Assembly: GCA_013003535.1 (NCBI GenBank)
Contig: JABDIY010000092.1
Location: 22,198-86,197 of the forward strand
Origin: Acidimicrobiales bacterium
Lineage (GTDB): Bacteria; Actinomycetota; Acidimicrobiia; Acidimicrobiales; SZUA-35
Length of the DNA: 64,000 nucleotides
Direction: 5' to 3'
Of the stretch, positions 33,755-42,990 are shown piece after piece. The position numbers and the translations under genes are program-made. Under the pieces are notes generated by a model. It saw nothing but the letters and a program-made list of their open reading frames with translations. It had not been told where the DNA came from and made no database searches. Position 1 is the stretch's first letter. Every line of letters starts with the position of its first letter.

Positions 33755-36301
33755 GTGAGTGCGGACGGCGAACTGGAGGCCGAGCGTCTCTATCTGGCGG
33801 CGGTGGGCCGGGTCCACATGGAACACCTCGAGCGGGCACGCGCCGCGGCAGAGATGCTGGGAACCGAAGCTGCCGAGGCTACGGCGGAAGGAATTCGTGA
33901 CATTGTCGACGAAGATGCTGAAGCCGATACCGCGGTCCGGGCTGCCGAGGTTCGGAATGCGGCGATTCGGGCGATGCATGCTGCCAATCGCGTCAGGGAG
34001 TTGGAGGGGAAGGGTACGGCGCTGGCATTTGGACGATTCACTACTGACGCCGCCAACGGATCAACAAAGTCCTACGTTGGACGGCTGTCGGTCTTTGACG
34101 GAGATGAAACGCTGCTGATCGACTGGCGAGCGCCGGCTGCGGTTCCCTTCTACCGAGCTACTCCGCTGGATCGCCACGGTGTTCGCACGCGCCGCCAGTT
34201 TCACTACGACAACCACCTCACCCAGGATCGGCGGAGTCGCGCCAGCGGCCAGACGGGGAGTTCTGGAGAGCTGGTGGGGTATTCAGATGACGTTCTGGAA
34301 ATCGATGCGCTCGATGATCCGGCCCAAACTCTCAATCTGCGCGGCGAGGCCGCGGTGCTGGCTGCTGTATCGAGCCCTACCACAGGCCAGATGAAACCTG
34401 TGGTGGCGATGATCCAGAGTGAGCAGGACGCCGTCATCCGGGCCCCTTCAAACGTACCGCTGATCGTCCAGGGAGGGCCGGGTACCGGGAAGACCGTGGT
34501 GGCACTCCACCGAGCAGCGTACCTCCTGTATGATCAGCGAGAGGAGCTGTCCGATCGCGGCATCCTTATCGTGGGACCCACTCGGCGGTTTCTTCGCTAT
34601 GTCAGCAACGTGCTGCCGAGCCTCGGCGAGACGGGTGTGGTCAGCGCAACACCGGCCGAACTATTTCCCGCCCGTCGCGGCGGCGTGGAGGTAGACGAAA
34701 CCGCGCGATTGAAAGGGCAACCAGAAATGGTCGGCCTGCTCGCTCGAGCCGTTGCCGATCGGTGTCGCAGGCCGAAAGAGCCGCTCCGGCTCTATTACGG
34801 ATCTCGCCGAGTGGTGCTTCGCTTGGAAACCTGTGTGGAAATATTCGAACGAGCGCAGCGTGGGTCAACCCACAACGACGGCGCTGAGATCTTCCGCTCG
34901 GGCATTGTGGATGCGCTGGTCGATGCCGTTTACGATCCGGCGTTTTTCAGTCTCGAAGATGCCACGTCAACCTTTGTGGAGAGCCGGGAGGTTCGTAGCT
35001 ATCTCCTGGCCCACTGGCCCACCCTCACCCCGGAACAATGCCTCAATGACCTGTTTGGTTCGCCTGCCTTGTTGGAGTCCGCTCGGCGGGAGGCCGGGCT
35101 GTCTCGGGCTCAGGCGAAACGACTGGCCGCTCCCCGGGTCCGCGAGCGACGCCTTGTCCGCCGCGCATGGGCCGACTCGGACATACCGCTTCTCGACGAG
35201 CTTCACCATCGCCTGGGACTTCGGGCCAGGGAATTGACCGAGAGCGTGCGGACCACCGAACGTGATGTTGAGGATGAGTTCGAACTAGCTCAGGCGATGG
35301 ATCGTGCGAACACGATGCGTGACGCCAACGATCAGGTTGTCTCAATCCAGCGAGTAGCAGGAACGCTGGATCTCGGAGCGGCCTCAGCCGAGCTGGAGAT
35401 CGTTTCCCTCGGTGCAGAAGAGGAGGACGCCTTTGCGGATACAGCCGAGCCCGAAGCAGATCCGGGAACATTGGTCGATCGTTTCAAGGGTGACCGGGCC
35501 GCGATGGTGGGCGACGTCGATCCCAACGAGCTCGTCCCCGAGGTGGTCGACTACCTCTTCTCCGAGGGCGTCAGCGTTGTCGAACTCGCCATTGGGGATC
35601 GCAGTTTCCGCTTTGGACATGTCATCGTCGACGAGGCCCAGGATCTCTCTGCGATGCAGTGGCGGATGGTGATACGCCGTGCCGAACCGGGCTCCGTCAC
35701 GGCCGTTGGCGATCTCGCGCAACGCACGATCGGTCCGGTTGAGAAATGGTCTGATCTGTTGCCGGCGATGGGGCCGGTCAACGAAATGGAGCTGTCCATA
35801 AATTATCGCTCACCAGCGGAGGTTCTGAGTCCAGCGGAGGCTGTTCTAGCGAAGTACGCCCCCCACTTGAAAATGCCTCGAGCGATTCGTCATAGCGGCC
35901 GGCCGTTCCGTGACATCGAGGTCAAATCTGTTCACCACGACCTCCCATCGCTGCTCTTGAGTTCATTGGGCGAGGACCGAGGTGAAGACCAGAACTTGCG
36001 GACGCTGGCATTGATTTGGCCTCCAGGAACCGGTGCAGCTGCTCGAAAGAAGGTGGAGAACGCAATAGATGCAACCGCCCTTGCCGAATCGGGATATGAG
36101 CTTCTCTCTGTGAGTTCGGCTGAGTGTCGGGGACTCGAGTTCGATGTGGTCGTCGTGATCGAGCCATCCCAGTTTGCTTCGGTACCGGGTGGGCTCGCCC
36201 ACCTATTCGTGGCACTCACCAGGGCAACGCAGTGGTCAATCGCTGTGTCCACACGGTCTACGGGTGATCTGTTTGATCTCGGAGATCCTGATCCGGACTA
36301 G
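33755..36301 (+). CDS. helD: HelD-type UvrD-family ATPase, RNA polymerase recycling factor
   Basis: 848 aa. The N-terminal helical arm (ERLYLAAVGRVHMEHLERARAAAEML) is followed by the SF1 helicase core: Walker A GGPGTGKTVVALHRAAYLL at about residue 240, Walker B VIVDEAQDLSAMQW near 625, and the C-terminal FVALTRATQWS. The order and the VGRLSVFDGDETLLIDWRAP block match HelD, which enters RNA polymerase channels and frees stalled enzyme; some actinobacterial forms confer rifamycin tolerance. GTG 33755 is preferred over the track start because of the -10 element and family N-terminus. Confidence 0.9.
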   Translation: MSADGELEAERLYLAAVGRVHMEHLERARAAAEMLGTEAAEATAEGIRDIVDEDAEADTAVRAAEVRNAAIRAMHAANRVRELEGKGTALAFGRFTTDAANGSTKSYVGRLSVFDGDETLLIDWRAPAAVPFYRATPLDRHGVRTRRQFHYDNHLTQDRRSRASGQTGSSGELVGYSDDVLEIDALDDPAQTLNLRGEAAVLAAVSSPTTGQMKPVVAMIQSEQDAVIRAPSNVPLIVQGGPGTGKTVVALHRAAYLLYDQREELSDRGILIVGPTRRFLRYVSNVLPSLGETGVVSATPAELFPARRGGVEVDETARLKGQPEMVGLLARAVADRCRRPKEPLRLYYGSRRVVLRLETCVEIFERAQRGSTHNDGAEIFRSGIVDALVDAVYDPAFFSLEDATSTFVESREVRSYLLAHWPTLTPEQCLNDLFGSPALLESARREAGLSRAQAKRLAAPRVRERRLVRRAWADSDIPLLDELHHRLGLRARELTESVRTTERDVEDEFELAQAMDRANTMRDANDQVVSIQRVAGTLDLGAASAELEIVSLGAEEEDAFADTAEPEADPGTLVDRFKGDRAAMVGDVDPNELVPEVVDYLFSEGVSVVELAIGDRSFRFGHVIVDEAQDLSAMQWRMVIRRAEPGSVTAVGDLAQRTIGPVEKWSDLLPAMGPVNEMELSINYRSPAEVLSPAEAVLAKYAPHLKMPRAIRHSGRPFRDIEVKSVHHDLPSLLLSSLGEDRGEDQNLRTLALIWPPGTGAAARKKVENAIDATALAESGYELLSVSSAECRGLEFDVVVVIEPSQFASVPGGLAHLFVALTRATQWSIAVSTRSTGDLFDLGDPDPD

Positions 36302-36366
36302 GAAATGCTGGAACCCTCTCGCCCTTGGCGTCGGTCACAGGCCGTAAGAGGGGTGCCGTCGACCGC

Positions 36367-36372
36367 TAGACT
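36367..36372 (+). promoter_or_regulatory. -10 element TAGACT for def-fmt-rsmB
   Basis: TAGACT ends 7 nt before ATG 36380, identical in sequence and spacing to the lipB-lipA promoter. Confidence 0.55.
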
Positions 36373-36379
36373 TTCGCTG

Positions 36380-36904
36380 ATGCGAGGTCGATCCATCAGC
36401 TCAGAGGAGCCTGCTCCGTTCGATATCCGGGTGTTCGGCGATCCGGTGCTGCGGAGCCGGGCGGCCGACGTCGAAAACGTCGATGGCGCGCTGGTAGCGG
36501 TGGTCGACGACATGCTTGCCACCATGTATGCCGAACCGGGATTGGGGCTCGCTGCTCCGCAAGTGGGGATCAGTAAGAGGCTGTTCGTCTATGACCTGGG
36601 TGACGGCCCCAACGCCATCGTCAATCCGGTGATAGCAGAGTCCCGGGGCGAGTGGACCTATGAAGAAGGTTGTCTTTCGGTGCCGGGTCTGCACTGGGAG
36701 ATCGTCCGCCCAAAGGAAGTTCACCTCACCGGGTTCGACCTCGACGGAAACGAAGTGTCCATCGAGGCGGACGAACTTGAAGCAAGACTGTTCCAGCATG
36801 AGCTGGATCACCTCGAAGGTCGACTTCTGATCGATCACCTCGAGGGCGACACTCGCAAGGCGGCGATGCGAACCGTCCGGGAGCAATTCCTCGGGTTGCT
36901 GTAA
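36380..36904 (+). CDS. def: Peptide deformylase
   Basis: 174 aa metalloenzyme that removes formyl from nascent N-terminal Met. All three motifs are intact: GLGLAAPQVG, EEGCLSVPG (metal Cys) and QHELDHLEG (metal His pair, catalytic Glu). The ATG at 36380 gives the usual length; the track ORF from 36305 adds 25 unlike residues. fmt begins 2 nt after its stop, so formylation and deformylation are co-expressed. Confidence 0.96.
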   Translation: MRGRSISSEEPAPFDIRVFGDPVLRSRAADVENVDGALVAVVDDMLATMYAEPGLGLAAPQVGISKRLFVYDLGDGPNAIVNPVIAESRGEWTYEEGCLSVPGLHWEIVRPKEVHLTGFDLDGNEVSIEADELEARLFQHELDHLEGRLLIDHLEGDTRKAAMRTVREQFLGLL

Positions 36905-36906
36905 TC

Positions 36907-37827
36907 GTGGAGACACAGCAACTGGTGTATCTCGGCACACCGGTGGAAGCTGTAGAACCCCTACGGGCACTTCATCGCGCGGGTTATGAAATTCCTTTGG
37001 TGATCACCCGAGCGGATGCGCGACGCGGTCGACGCGGGAAAGCATCTGCGTCGCCAGTGAAAGAGGCTGCGCTGGAGATGGGGCTCAAGGTGGAACACTC
37101 GCTTGAAAACGTGGCCACCTGTGGCGCCACCAGAGGAGTCGTGGTGGCCTTCGGTCAAATCATTCCGGCCTCGCTCCTGGCCCGGGTGCCAATGGTGAAC
37201 CTTCACTTCTCGAAACTGCCGCGATGGCGCGGTGCCGCTCCGATAGAGCGGGCTATTCTGGCCGGCGACACCGAGACCGCCGTCGCCATCATGGAGATGG
37301 AGGCCGGGTTGGACACCGGTCCGGTCCATGCCATGGAACCAGTGGAGATTAGCCAAGATGCAACCGCTGATTCGCTCCGCGAGAAACTCGTAGAAGTAGG
37401 CACTCGGCTCCTCGTGGAGACCCTCAACACCGGCATGGTTGTACCGCCGGTGCCCCAGGAGGGGGAGCCGATCTACGCCGCAAAGATCACGTCGCTGGAT
37501 CGCGCGCTTCGGTCCTACGAGGGAGTCGACATGACCCTCCGTCGAATCCGAATCGGTCGAGCATGGACAATTTTTCGAGGCGAACGATTCATCATCTGGC
37601 GGGCCGTACGGTCGGCGGCTACAACCGACCAGCCCCCCGGATCACTATTCCTCCATGATGGTGGTGTGGTGGTCAGCGTTGCCGACGGGGCGATCGAACT
37701 CCTTGAGGTGCAGCCAGCCGGCAAGAGTCGTATGGAGAGTCGGGCCTGGTGGAACGGTGTCCAACCCGAGGACGAGGTCCTCGTAGGTCTGCCGATCGAT
37801 GAACGTGAGAACGATAGCCGTGCCTGA
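36907..37827 (+). CDS. fmt: Methionyl-tRNA formyltransferase
   Basis: 306 aa. It transfers formyl from 10-formyl-THF to initiator Met-tRNA. The catalytic Asn and His are in VNLHFSKLPRWRGAAPIERAIL and the Asp in EAGLDTGPV. The C-terminal OB-like domain is present. GTG start directly after def; the rsmB frame overlaps its end by 29 nt. Confidence 0.95.
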   Translation: METQQLVYLGTPVEAVEPLRALHRAGYEIPLVITRADARRGRRGKASASPVKEAALEMGLKVEHSLENVATCGATRGVVVAFGQIIPASLLARVPMVNLHFSKLPRWRGAAPIERAILAGDTETAVAIMEMEAGLDTGPVHAMEPVEISQDATADSLREKLVEVGTRLLVETLNTGMVVPPVPQEGEPIYAAKITSLDRALRSYEGVDMTLRRIRIGRAWTIFRGERFIIWRAVRSAATTDQPPGSLFLHDGGVVVSVADGAIELLEVQPAGKSRMESRAWWNGVQPEDEVLVGLPIDERENDSRA

Positions 37828-39028
37828 GCCCAAGCAGTATCAGGGCAAACCGGAGAACCAGGTAGTGGGCCGAGCGAAACCCAAAAAACCCAAGAAGCCC
37901 AAGACTGGGGGCAAATCTGCGGGAGCCTTGCGGCGAACCGCCGAAGGGCTGGATTCTCGTAGGGTCGCAATCAAAGCGTTGGAGCGGATCACCGGGGCCG
38001 GTTCCTTCGCCAACCTCGTATTGGGCCCGTTGCTTGACCGGAGCTCGCTGGAAGGGCGGGATCGAGCGCTCGTTACCGAAATGGTGTACGGGACCACTCG
38101 CATGCAGCGGGCCCTCGATCATCTGATTGATCAGTTCCTACTGGATGAAGTGGATCACCACACGCGTTCGGCTCTTCGTTTGGGCACCTACCAAATCCAT
38201 TTCATGAATGTGCCTACGTTTGCGGCGGTAGACGCCACGGTCGGGGCCAGCAAAAAACGAGTTCGGGGATTGGTCAATGCCGTGCTCCGGAAGGTTGCCG
38301 ACGCCCCCCATGACTGGCCCTCCGATGCGGTCCGACTCAGCTATCCGGACTGGATCGTGGATCGGCTGAGCGCCGACCTCGGGCGGACCGCCGCCCTGGA
38401 GGCTCTCGAGGCCATGAACGAAGCAGCCATCACCACCACCCGTGATGATGGGTATGTCCAGGATCCGGCCAGCCAGGAGGTGGTGGCACTGCTCGAGGCC
38501 CAACCCGGCGAGCTCATTCTGGACCTCTGCGCCGCCCCGGGCGGCAAAGCTACCGGGCTTGCCGCTTCTGGAGCGTTTGTCGTGGCGGGCGACCTGCATG
38601 CGAAGCGTGCCCGGCTGGTCCGACGGAACGCCACCAGTACTGGGTCGGTGGTAGCTGTTCTTGCCGCCGATGCTCGCTCATTTCCGGTACGGGAGGATTG
38701 CGCCGACGCAGTGCTTCTTGATGCCCCTTGCTCCGGGCTCGGGAGCCTGCGACGCCGAGCCGACGCCCGCTGGCGAATTGATCCGGATGCTCCGGTTCGC
38801 CTGGGTGCGATACAGCGGGAGCTGCTGCTCGCCGCGGCAGCACTGGTGAAACCCGGTGGGCGGTTGATGTACAGCGTCTGCACGCTCACAACTGCAGAGA
38901 CAACCGATGTAATCAAAGCGTTGGACTGGCCCGCCTCCGCTCCGGTGGTTCGCTTGCCCAGTACCGACTCCGACGGCATGTGGAGCCAGATGTTTACCCG
39001 CCCTCAGGCAGGCCAGCGTGCCGTTTAG
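37799..39028 (+). CDS. rsmB: 16S rRNA cytosine-5 methyltransferase RsmB-like, shortened
   Basis: 409 aa. A basic N-terminal tail (PKKPKKPKTGGK) leads into a NusB-like RNA-binding domain (~50-185) and then the SAM domain: LDLCAAPGGKATG, catalytic Cys311 in DAPCSGLGS and Cys361 in YSVCTLT. The spacing of the two Cys is normal. Between the NusB domain and the SAM domain, about 50 residues that are normally present (the EANNxxPP to leader block) are missing: EAMNEAAITTTRDDGYVQDPAS goes straight on. GTG 37820 is an alternative start. Its stop shares bases with the stop of convergent mmsA. Confidence 0.9.
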   Translation: MNVRTIAVPEPKQYQGKPENQVVGRAKPKKPKKPKTGGKSAGALRRTAEGLDSRRVAIKALERITGAGSFANLVLGPLLDRSSLEGRDRALVTEMVYGTTRMQRALDHLIDQFLLDEVDHHTRSALRLGTYQIHFMNVPTFAAVDATVGASKKRVRGLVNAVLRKVADAPHDWPSDAVRLSYPDWIVDRLSADLGRTAALEALEAMNEAAITTTRDDGYVQDPASQEVVALLEAQPGELILDLCAAPGGKATGLAASGAFVVAGDLHAKRARLVRRNATSTGSVVAVLAADARSFPVREDCADAVLLDAPCSGLGSLRRRADARWRIDPDAPVRLGAIQRELLLAAAALVKPGGRLMYSVCTLTTAETTDVIKALDWPASAPVVRLPSTDSDGMWSQMFTRPQAGQRAV

Positions 39029-40512
39029 CGGTTGGTGGGGAACCCGAGATCAACCGAACTGGTGGCGGGATCAGGCCAGCGGGACGTCATCACCTTGGGG
39101 CGGGTGTAGAACCGCATCCCTTCGGGTCCGTACATCGTTGTGTCACCAAAGAAACTGTCGTTCCAGCCACCGAAACTGTGGTAACCAACGGGAACCGGAA
39201 TCGGGACGTTGATCCCAACCATTCCTGCCTCCACTTCATCCTGGAACCGTCGGGCGGCCCCTCCGTCCCGGGTGAAGATCGCCGTGCCATTGCCCCAGCG
39301 GTTGGCCTCGATCAGTTGCATCGATTCGGCAAAGGTGTCAACCCTGACCACGCTGATCACCGGACCGAAAATCTCGTCGGTGTACACAGACATGTCAGTG
39401 GTGACGTTGTCGATCAGACTCACCCCGAGAAAAAAGCCGTCGCCGTCAAACGACTGCTCTCGGCCATCGACGACGACGTCGGCGCCCGCTGCTGCGCCCG
39501 CATCGATATAGCCGGCCACTCTGTCGCGGTGTTCGGCCGTGATGAGAGGGCCCATGTCCGAAGCGGCGTCGTCGCCAGGACCGATCACCAGTTGTTTGGT
39601 CCGATCTTTGATAGCGGCAACCAGGGGATCCGCGACGTTGCCAACGGCCACGATCACCGAGATCGCCATACAGCGTTCTCCGGCTGAGCCGTAGGCCGCC
39701 GAGACCGCAGCGTCGGCGGCTTGATCGATGTCAGCATCGGGCAGCACAACCATATGGTTCTTCGCCCCACCCAGGGCTTGCACTCGCTTACCGTTGGCGG
39801 CCGCAGTGGTGTAGATGTACTTCGCAATGGGAGTGGATCCCACGAAACTGATCGCTCGAACCAAGTTGTGCTCGAGAAGGGCATCTACCGCGGTCTTGTC
39901 GCCGTTGACCACGTTCAGCAGCCCATCGGGGAAACCCGCTTCGTGGAAGAGTTCTGCGATGAACATCGGGCACGACGGGTCCCGCTCGGACGGCTTGAGG
40001 ACAAAGGCGTTGCCCGCCGCTACGGCGTTCGGGATGGTCCACAGTGGGATCATGGCCGGGAAGTTGAACGGCGTAATACCGGCAACGACACCGAGCGGCC
40101 GCCGGACCGTGTACACATCCACTCCGGTGGAGGCATTTTCCGAATAGCTCCCTTTCAAGGATTCGGCCATGCCGCAGGCGAATTCGATATTTTCGAGCCC
40201 GCGAGCGACCTCGCCGGCGGAGTCTGAGAGCACCTTTCCATGCTCGGCTGTCAGGCGTCTGGCTATTTCGCTGCTGTTCCGATCCACGATGTCTCGGAAG
40301 GTGTACATGAGCTTGGTTTTCTTGGCGATACTGACGGTTCGCCACTCCTCATAGGTTCGTTGGGCCACTTGAACGGCCTCATCCACCTCGGCGATGCTGG
40401 CTAGTGAGATCGTGGCCGTCTGCTGGCCGGTAGCCGGATTGAAGACCGGTTTCGACTCTCCAGAACTTCCGGCGCGGTGCTTGCCGGCAATGAGGTGACC
40501 GATGGTGTCCAT
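39025..40512 (-). CDS. mmsA: Methylmalonate/malonate-semialdehyde dehydrogenase (CoA-acylating)
   Basis: 495 aa aldehyde dehydrogenase. It oxidises (methyl)malonate semialdehyde to propionyl-CoA or acetyl-CoA. Hallmarks are ITPFNFPAMIPLWTIPNAVAAGNAFVLKPSERDPS and the catalytic Cys in GSAGERCMAISV, the residues typical of the MmsA subgroup. Start ATG has CAGGAGCC upstream. It follows the class III aminotransferase by 18 nt, so both are probably one transcript. Confidence 0.93.
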   Translation of the reverse strand: MDTIGHLIAGKHRAGSSGESKPVFNPATGQQTATISLASIAEVDEAVQVAQRTYEEWRTVSIAKKTKLMYTFRDIVDRNSSEIARRLTAEHGKVLSDSAGEVARGLENIEFACGMAESLKGSYSENASTGVDVYTVRRPLGVVAGITPFNFPAMIPLWTIPNAVAAGNAFVLKPSERDPSCPMFIAELFHEAGFPDGLLNVVNGDKTAVDALLEHNLVRAISFVGSTPIAKYIYTTAAANGKRVQALGGAKNHMVVLPDADIDQAADAAVSAAYGSAGERCMAISVIVAVGNVADPLVAAIKDRTKQLVIGPGDDAASDMGPLITAEHRDRVAGYIDAGAAAGADVVVDGREQSFDGDGFFLGVSLIDNVTTDMSVYTDEIFGPVISVVRVDTFAESMQLIEANRWGNGTAIFTRDGGAARRFQDEVEAGMVGINVPIPVPVGYHSFGGWNDSFFGDTTMYGPEGMRFYTRPKVMTSRWPDPATSSVDLGFPTNR

Positions 40513-40530
40513 AGCGGGGCTCCTGTGTTC

Positions 40531-41814
40531 CTAGGTGATCTTGCTGGCCGCGGCCTTGAGAGCGTCAGTGCCAATGGTCATTTCGTCTTCGGTGACGTTG
40601 AGCATAGGCGTGATCCGGAGAACGTTTCCGTAGAGCCCGCCTTTGCCGATCAGTAGTCCCTCGGCTTTGCATGCCTCCATGAAGGCCACCGATCGATCTG
40701 CTGAGGGTTGCAGCGTGTTAGGTTCGACCGTTTCGATCGCCTGCATCAGACCTCTGCCGCGGGCTTCAACGATCCAATCGTGCGTCTCGGCCAGCTCATC
40801 CATTACAGCACGCAACTGCTGGCCGCGACGCAATGCATTGCCCTGCAGATCCTGTTCAACCACTTCGTTGATCGTTGCCAATCCGGCTGCTGAGGAAAGC
40901 GGATTACCACCGAACGTGGAGAAGTGGGCAACGTTGATGGTTTCAAAAATCTCGGCTCGAGCCACAATACCGGCGAGGGTGATTCCGTTCCCAACTCCTT
41001 TGGCAAAGGTAAGCATGTCTGGAACGATGTCATGAGCTTGGTAGCCCCAGAAGTGTTCACCCGTCCGGCCCCAGCCGGTCTGCACCTCATCGGAGATGTA
41101 GAGAATTCCTCGATTGTCCAGCTCTTTCTTCATGGAGCCGAAGAACCCATCGGGTGGTGTGGCGAAACCGCCGACACCCTGGATCGGCTCGGCGATCAAA
41201 CCGGCAACATCGCCGGCACCGGTCATGTCCAGCAGTTGGAGAAGGTCTTCGGTGCATGCCTTGGTGTAGGCATCGCCATCGAGGTCTCGGAACGGTGAGC
41301 GCAGGCGGTACGGACCCTGGACGAAGGTGACTTTGAGTCCGGAGTGGCTCGTGGCCCCCCACGAAGTATGAGACGTGATCGCCTGAGCGGTGAAGCTACG
41401 ACCGTGATAGCTGTTCCGCATCGCCAACATCTGGTTGGATTTTCGATACGAGGTTGCCAGAAGGATGGCGGTGTCGTTCGCTTCGGTTCCTGATGGGGTC
41501 AGGAAGACTCTCGGGTTGGGAATTCCCGACAGCCCGGCGATGCGCTCAGCGAGTGCGATCATCGGCTCGCTCAGGTAAAGCGTTGACGTGTGGAGTACCT
41601 TGCCAGCTTGCTCTTGGATCGCGGCAGTTACCCGGGGGTGATTGTGACCGATCATCGTGGTCAACACACCGCCGAAAAAGTCGAGGTATTTGTTTCCTTC
41701 ACCGTCGAAGACCCAACTGCCCTCGCCGCGGTCGATCTCTATGGGTTCGGCGTAGTACGGGCTCAGAAAGCCCGGAAGAACATTTCGATATCGTTCCAAC
41801 AGCTTCGCGTTCAT
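40531..41814 (-). CDS. Class III aminotransferase (AGXT2-like)
   Basis: 427 aa PLP enzyme. DEVQTGWGRTGEHFWGYQAHDIVPDMLTFAKGVGNG carries the cofactor Asp and the Schiff-base Lys. Alanine-glyoxylate and beta-alanine/3-aminoisobutyrate aminotransferases have this architecture. With mmsA downstream, a route from beta-alanine or 3-aminoisobutyrate through its semialdehyde to acyl-CoA is a reasonable inference. SD GAGGAG; start overlaps DUF1015 by 4 nt. Confidence 0.9.
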   Translation of the reverse strand: MNAKLLERYRNVLPGFLSPYYAEPIEIDRGEGSWVFDGEGNKYLDFFGGVLTTMIGHNHPRVTAAIQEQAGKVLHTSTLYLSEPMIALAERIAGLSGIPNPRVFLTPSGTEANDTAILLATSYRKSNQMLAMRNSYHGRSFTAQAITSHTSWGATSHSGLKVTFVQGPYRLRSPFRDLDGDAYTKACTEDLLQLLDMTGAGDVAGLIAEPIQGVGGFATPPDGFFGSMKKELDNRGILYISDEVQTGWGRTGEHFWGYQAHDIVPDMLTFAKGVGNGITLAGIVARAEIFETINVAHFSTFGGNPLSSAAGLATINEVVEQDLQGNALRRGQQLRAVMDELAETHDWIVEARGRGLMQAIETVEPNTLQPSADRSVAFMEACKAEGLLIGKGGLYGNVLRITPMLNVTEDEMTIGTDALKAAASKIT

Positions 41815-42989
41815 GGGCGGGGCTCCTCGCTCGTCACATCCTCGGACTCGAGGTGTCGCAAGAATATTCCGCTTCGTACCTTAGGTTCAAAATACGTGGA
41901 TTTTGGGGGCATGACATCCCTGGCATCGGCCACGGCGAACAGGTTGGCCATGGTCACCGGAGTCATCAATGCCAACAAGTCTCCATCTTTGGTCACCTGG
42001 TCCAACAAGTTCTGCTCATCGCCCTGGGCGTTTTGATACTTGACGATGACGTCAGGACCGAGGTGAGGTCGGATCATCGTCTCGAACTGCCAGGTATCAA
42101 GGCGCTCGAGAGGCCGTTGCGCCGGAATGTGGGGAATTGTCAGCCATTGGTCCTGATAGTGGACCTGCACCGTGCCAACGCCATCACCGATCCGGCCTTC
42201 CTTCGCGCCGGGCAGCTGGCGGAGAGCCCAAAGAGCCAAGCTATCCACCTCTGAACAGACCCGATGAAAGGCCGTGTTCTTCAACTGATCAGTCGGGAAG
42301 ATCGCGGCGAGTAGCCACGGCGAAGCTCCCGCTTGATGGCGAAGGTCGGCGGCAGCCGTTCGGTGGTGGCCATCGATCAAGTACAGCGAGGCGTCGGCCA
42401 AAGCGTTGCGGATGGCGAGCTCGTGGCTCGGATTCACTTCCCACACGGTCTGACTGAGGCCATCTTCCATGACGAAATCAATCAGTGGAGTACCGTTCAT
42501 CGTCTCTTGCACGATGCCCGCCACCACCGGATCGGGGTGATGGGACACGGTCACCGGGCTGCTCTGGGCGCCCACCACATCGGAGTGTTTGGCGAGGTAG
42601 CGAGCCCGGTCGGTGTAGATCGCTTCGTGGATACGTAGCGATCCAGTGGTGTAGTCGTCCATGTGGATGCCACCGACGAGGCCGGATTGGCCCCAGCCGT
42701 CCACCTCGAGTCGATACACGTAGAAGAGGTCGCCGCGAACTTCTGAGAATGCCTCTTCCTCGAGGAGTCGGTCCAGGGCTCTGCGGCCTTCTCGCAGAGC
42801 CTCATCCAGAGAGAGCCTGCCGTCAGCGCTGTCCTCGGGGCTGCGTGTGACAGCCAAGTACGAGTCGGGGAAGGCGGCCAGATGTTGCATCCGTTGGCGA
42901 GGGGTGAGCGAGTCGTGGGCGGGCGAGGGGACGCGATTTGTCCAGGCCGGGTCGATCAGCCGAAGACGAAGTGGCGCGAAGTGAACCAA
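41811..42989 (-). CDS. DUF1015 family protein
   Basis: 392 aa. The family is recognised by RSPEDSADGRLSLDEALREGRRALDRLL, FYVYRLEV, IHEAIYTDRARYLAKHSDVVGAQSSPV and especially YLIDGHHRTAAADLRH. The DGHHR motif is also seen in ParB/Srx-fold proteins, which include ATP- or ADP-dependent serine kinases; this link is inference. TTG start, one base after the serC stop, and an ATGA overlap with the next gene, so it is translated with serC. Function not established. Confidence 0.85.
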   Translation of the reverse strand: MVHFAPLRLRLIDPAWTNRVPSPAHDSLTPRQRMQHLAAFPDSYLAVTRSPEDSADGRLSLDEALREGRRALDRLLEEEAFSEVRGDLFYVYRLEVDGWGQSGLVGGIHMDDYTTGSLRIHEAIYTDRARYLAKHSDVVGAQSSPVTVSHHPDPVVAGIVQETMNGTPLIDFVMEDGLSQTVWEVNPSHELAIRNALADASLYLIDGHHRTAAADLRHQAGASPWLLAAIFPTDQLKNTAFHRVCSEVDSLALWALRQLPGAKEGRIGDGVGTVQVHYQDQWLTIPHIPAQRPLERLDTWQFETMIRPHLGPDVIVKYQNAQGDEQNLLDQVTKDGDLLALMTPVTMANLFAVADARDVMPPKSTYFEPKVRSGIFLRHLESEDVTSEEPRP

Positions 42990-42990
42990 A

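Noticed and set aside
38980-39687. 235-aa plus-strand ORF over mmsA
   Set aside because: Antisense to mmsA; His/Gly/Val mix typical of a shadow frame.
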